Of a stretch of DNA of 64,000 nt, positions 60,540-64,000 are shown piece by piece (within the stretch, counting starts at the first letter, position 1; each line of letters starts with the position of its first letter). A program made the translations under genes and the position numbers. The notes beneath the pieces are model-generated. The model was not told the origin of the DNA, searched no databases, and worked only from the letters and a program-made list of their open reading frames with translations. The DNA is taken from positions 999,784 to 1,063,783 of the forward strand of contig NW_022985174.1 of NCBI RefSeq assembly GCF_010093535.1, given 5' to 3'. This DNA is from Lindgomyces ingoldianus (taxonomy: Eukaryota > Ascomycota > Dothideomycetes > Pleosporales > Lindgomycetaceae).

Positions 60540-61128
60540 TGTTACAGCTAACAAACAGACTGTAATAACTTAGCTTACTATCACACACAGCCCTAAGCAT
60601 AACAGATAGAAGATAGTTAACCCTATAATTAACAGACCTTATAACTAAACAGAGAAAGAATAGCGCTATCTTATAGATAAATGCTTAGCAGAATGCATTA
60701 TCTAATAAGACCTTGTAGGCTTGCAGGCTGTGCAGGCTAGACAAGCATACAGCATGCAAGCATGCAGAGCATGCAACTATTATATATATAGTCTTAATTC
60801 TAACTATAGTTAGAAGGTTATAATTAATGTTTAGTTTATTCTTTATAATAGACTAAGAAGCTTAATCCTTTCTAAAGAGAATTAAGCTGCCTTGTATATT
60901 TTGCAACATATATACCTCTAACTCTTGTCTACCTAACTAGTACAACCTAGCTACCTATACAGCTATAGGGACAAACCACAGCCTGCCTCCTAAAACCCCG
61001 ACTATCCTTCACTCTGCTCGACAGACTGTACACCTGATCCAGCTAAGTTCTCACCCCCCCTTTATTAATACCCACATAGGCCGTTGTACTCCGGAAAACA
61101 CCATTTCCCCAGAGTAAGGATTGTAACA
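60540..61128 (+). repeat. 3' LTR of the chromovirus
   Basis: 589 bp, same length as the 5' LTR, followed by CTTAC. Its RIP pattern is the mirror of the 5' LTR: the first half is TA-converted and the last part (about 60,960-61,128) keeps CCCCGAC, CTCGACAG and TCCGG words. Confidence 0.92.
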
Positions 61129-61133
61129 CTTAC

Positions 61134-63546
61134 CTTCTAGGCTCTTTTAGCTAATAAGTAACCCTTTAATTAAATAAAATAAGGATATGTTTATGCTAAA
61201 TTAACCTATAAACTATAATAATAATGTAGGTGCTTCTAGTAACTTTACCTAGGCAGGCAGGATCTCTAGCGCCTCCACGCAGCGTTGTAGTCCTATGTCG
61301 CGGCGTGAGAAGTTGCAGTACATAGTAGACGTGTTGCAGACTGTCTAATAGAGCTTTTAAGACTTTATGCTAGAATAAGTAGATAATAAAAAGAATAATA
61401 CACTCCTTAAGCATTACTAGTATTATAAGGCGTGTAATAGGCAGTGTGTGCTAAAGACTTTAATAGACTTACTTTTTAAAATAAAAGTCTTTTATATAAA
61501 AGATGTAATAAATTGTTACGCTTTAAAGCTAAATTAGCTAGTATAAGAGATATACTTTAGAAATTTTAATTCTAATATAAATATATTAATGCTTAACTTT
61601 AATAATGCTAGTTAAACTATTTAGAATTAAGCGCTAACCTAGTATAACTTTATTATAAGCATATTATGTAATTTACGCTAGGGATATGTAAGCTACTAGG
61701 GTGCTAATAAGTCTAATGCAATTAAAAAGCGTGTGTTTACTATTACTAGTATTATGTACTTTTCTTAGGCTAAGAAGAGATTAAACACTTTAGCATTTAT
61801 GCTAAATGCCTATCTTATTAGGTCTAGAATAAAGTGTTGTGTAATTAAAGTCTTAAGTAGACTTAAGTTGTGTTATTTATATTATTACACTAATAAGCTA
61901 ATAAATAAGGTTATAGAAAAAGCTTAAGTATGTATACTATCTAGTACTTCTAATACTTCTAATACTTCTAAAACTTCTAAAACTTCTAAAACTTCTAAAA
62001 CTTCTAAAATTACTTATAAACCTCTAGGCTAATAAGAACTAATAGTGCTAGAAAGAATAAATTATAAGTTCTTATAAAGGACCTAAAGCTAGTACTTATA
62101 TATAATAACATTAACTTTATAAATTGCACGCGCTATAAGAAGGCAGGCTATACAGCTACTATGCAAACTATAATAAATGCTGTAGCTATTATAGCTTCTA
62201 AGCTACCTAAGTCTAGTCTTACTTAGTCTATGTATAACCTAGCAGTTCCTTTAGATTTTAAGAACATTGTACTTAGCCCTAGATTAGATAGGCTAGATAG
62301 TATTAATAATAATATATTTTAAAGTCTTATTACTAATTTAATTAAGTGTCTTTACTTAGAAGCTGTATTACATGTCTTTAGCAGTAAAGCATTTTTTAAA
62401 TACCTAGCATTCTTTATTTTAGACTACTTACCCTTAGTTAAGACTAAGTATTATTAGTTAAGTGCTATATTTAATAAAAAAAAGTCTATTAGTAGGACTT
62501 ATAAAGTCTATAATACTATTTAGCTAGATTAATTAGGTCTAAACACGCCTAATAACTCTGCTAATATTTTTAGCAATAATTTTAATAATTACTTTTAGTT
62601 ATACTATAGTAATTAGCTTACAGTGTGTAATATCTATTTAATATAAAGTAAATAGGTTTAAGTAACTTAACTATATAATAAAAAGCAGTAGTTGCTTAGT
62701 GTTCCTACATAGTTTTATATATAGATAAACCTTTTATTAACTATTAGCTAAACGCATTAGGGCTTAGTTATAGTAGACAAGGTTACACACTATACTATTA
62801 AGTTAGATGTTATTATGTAGTGTTAAATGCAGCTTATGCAGAATAATAGTAAATACTATTTACTAGAACTGTTAGTTATTTAGGGGTTTATGTCCTATGT
62901 TACTGCACTATTCTATGCTGCTATGCAACACTAATGCTTTTTTCTAGAATATATAACTAATAAGTTCTTCTTAGAGCGCCTTAGTTATGTAAAGAATGCT
63001 ATTAGAGATTTTTTAGTAAATAATTTCTTATAGTTAGTTAAAGACATATGCACTATTACTTTTAGGCGTTAGGTGTAGGGTTCTAGCGCTAGTGTAGATA
63101 ATGTTAAGTTCTGTACTATGTGTTGCATGCTCTAGGAGATTAAGCTCTTCCTTGTAGTACGCTATACTGTTAGGTATAGTAATATTAGCATGTTATAACA
63201 CTTTATAGATCCTCTTATTATTGTTTTTTTTAGCGCTAGGCAGACAAATTATGGCTAGAAGATGCTTTAGTATTGCTAGCTTCTCTTGCTAGCTAACACT
63301 ATAGAGTTATAGCATGCTATTCTTGCATCTAGTCTTGTAAACTAGTATAGACAGGAAAACATGTTTAAGCTAATTAATCTAAGCCTAAAGCATCTTAACT
63401 ACAGCTGCAAGATTAATTTAAAGAACTATAAAAACTCTACACATAATATTAATTAGGTGTTTAACTAGACTTGCCTCTGCAATGTCTAGGTAAGGAAGGT
63501 TTAGATAGCGTTAGAGGGGGTCTTTAGTAAGGATATGCCTAGTGGT
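61134..63546 (+). pseudogene. DUF6589-like ORF relic in a RIP-mutated repeat
   Basis: Plus-strand translation of about 62,900-63,540 gives pieces such as NYG-x-KML, ILAS-x-LVN, INLSLKHLN and ALEGVFSKDMP. Their order resembles the C-terminus of the fungal DUF6589 family (a pattern like NY-x-x-EML, LVN, IDL-x-x-EHLN). These are large proteins of unknown function that I know mainly from repeated DNA. TAG/TAA codons interrupt every frame. The gene appears split by the chromovirus at its left and truncated by the LTR at 63,547. The assignment is from memory of the family pattern. Confidence 0.45.
61945..62007 (+). repeat. Tandem 9-bp repeat, seven units
   Basis: Seven consecutive units of [T/A]ACTTCTAA. 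The period of 9 keeps a reading frame (Thr-Ser-Lys or Asn), so it may be a coding repeat of the interrupted ORF. Degenerate copies of the same word occur at about 53,150-53,215. Confidence 0.85.
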
Positions 63547-63856
63547 TGTAACAATTCTTGTTCCATCTTGGGTCGCCCGGAACCCATCCGAAGGGTCCCT
63601 GTATCGGCTCCGACCCTGGCTCGACCCTGACTTGACCTGGCCCCGACTCTGCCCTGCCCCCTGCTGTTACCCCTATTCCCTCATGTATTTAGTCGCACCT
63701 CGCCCCGTAGCTAGCTCGGTAGTTTTCTGATATCCTACGTACAAGGCCTATAGGTGTCATTGGTATTCCCAGGTCTCTGAGTCCCCACGCACTCCCATAT
63801 GCCTCTGAGTGGATTCATACCGCATTCGGACCCATTGTCTTGCCTGCGCCGTTACA
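63547..63856. repeat. LTR-like sequence, 310 bp, not RIP-mutated
   Basis: Starts TGTAAC and ends GTTACA (inverted 6-bp termini), GC-normal, inserted in the AT-rich DUF6589-like repeat. The bases before (GTGGT) and after (TTATA) do not match, so it is not a solo LTR with intact duplication. Immediately after it comes TTATATCAGAAAAC, which shares TATCAGA with the initiator-Met-tRNA primer site of many retroelements. That would make this the 5' LTR of an element extending past the window on the plus strand. Confidence 0.5.
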
Positions 63857-64000
63857 TTATATCAGAAAACTCGCTTTTGCCGGTGACGGCCTCGTTACAA
63901 TATCGCATCGATTGTTTGTTTGACTACGTCCAAGCTCCGAGACGCGTCCGATTCAGTTCAGGTCGCGATACTCACACACCGTTATATCAATCTATTCAGT
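63857..64000 (+). mobile_element. Start of the internal region of a GC-normal LTR element (partial)
   Basis: 144 bp of normal composition after the LTR-like sequence, ending at the window edge. No coding frame can be judged from so little sequence. It is placed here only by its position after the LTR-like unit and the possible primer-binding site. Confidence 0.35.

Larger units (their letters stand above)
53517..61128 (+). mobile_element. Complete Ty3/gypsy chromovirus, 7,612 bp, RIP-mutated
   Basis: Two LTRs of 589 bp each (53,517-54,105; 60,540-61,128) begin TGTTAC and end GTAACA (or its RIP derivative) and are flanked by CTTAC (53,512-53,516; 61,129-61,133). On the plus strand are a Gag zinc knuckle (55,125-55,166, C-x2-C-x4-H-x4-C intact), reverse transcriptase (57,627-57,650, YLNNILVY for YLDDILVY), an integrase zinc-binding region (about 58,600-58,735, with C-x2-C as CNLC) and a chromodomain-like end (about 59,679-59,750, with a TAG where Trp is expected). 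RT before integrase plus the chromodomain places it among chromoviruses. Frames are full of TAG/TAA, so it is inactive. Confidence 0.92.

Noticed and set aside
1..64000. CRISPR arrays, bacterial operons, tRNA or rRNA genes
   Set aside because: The repeats are retroelements, the genes have introns, and I found no tRNA cloverleaf or rRNA-like stretch by reading. A dedicated tRNA scan would be needed to exclude a missed tRNA.

Overview
The window looks like a filamentous ascomycete (Pezizomycotina) chromosome. The genes have short GT-AG introns (about 47-121 bp) and the proteins are fungal types. The repeats are very rich in TpA and poor in CpA and are full of TAG/TAA codons where family motifs have Trp, Gln or Asp. 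This is the signature of repeat-induced point mutation (RIP). I cannot fix the genus. The layout is bipartite: AT-rich repeat islands at 1-19,740 and 53,100-63,546 enclose a gene-bearing block at about 24,200-53,000. An intermediate TIR transposon sits at 20,165-24,218.

Left island. A Ty3/gypsy chromovirus (1-170 plus 13,332-18,361, + strand) was hit by a second retroelement family (171-13,331, - strand, TSD ACTAC). That element was hit in turn by another copy of its own family in the same orientation (1,652-8,229, TSD TTATT). Both copies come out at exactly 6,578 bp. The gypsy 3' end is duplicated in tandem (17,383-18,361). Next comes a dead Tc1/mariner transposase gene split by a 152-bp solo LTR (TSD TTAAG). 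A 4,054-bp element with perfect 43-bp TIRs and TA flanks follows. It carries an integrase-core-like transposase relic, a DUF3716-like cysteine-rich ORF and many copies of the palindrome TTGTACAA.

Gene block. At 24.2-30.9 kb the DNA is gene-poor, with decayed genes (a two-TM fragment, a hydrophobic-protein relic, an HSL-type alpha/beta-hydrolase pseudogene) and one small intact gene. From 30.9 to 40.8 kb there is a compact set: a monocarboxylate-type MFS transporter, a flavin-containing monooxygenase, a COG2907-type FAD oxidoreductase divergent from it, a CFA-like SAM methyltransferase and a large multi-TM protein. The methyltransferase, the two flavoenzymes and the exporter-like MFS look like a small pathway acting on a lipid or other hydrophobic substrate. 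No scaffold-forming synthase or pathway regulator is visible. After this come ordinary conserved genes: Aha1 co-chaperone, S10 serine carboxypeptidase, and a 1,236-residue disordered fungal protein.

Right island. A DUF6589-like relic (about 53,100-53,516 plus 61,134-63,546) is split by a complete 7,612-bp RIP-mutated chromovirus (53,517-61,128; two 589-bp LTRs; TSD CTTAC). A GC-normal element with a 310-bp LTR-like end begins at 63,547 and runs off the window.

All exon structures were worked out by hand from splice signals, reading phase and family expectation.
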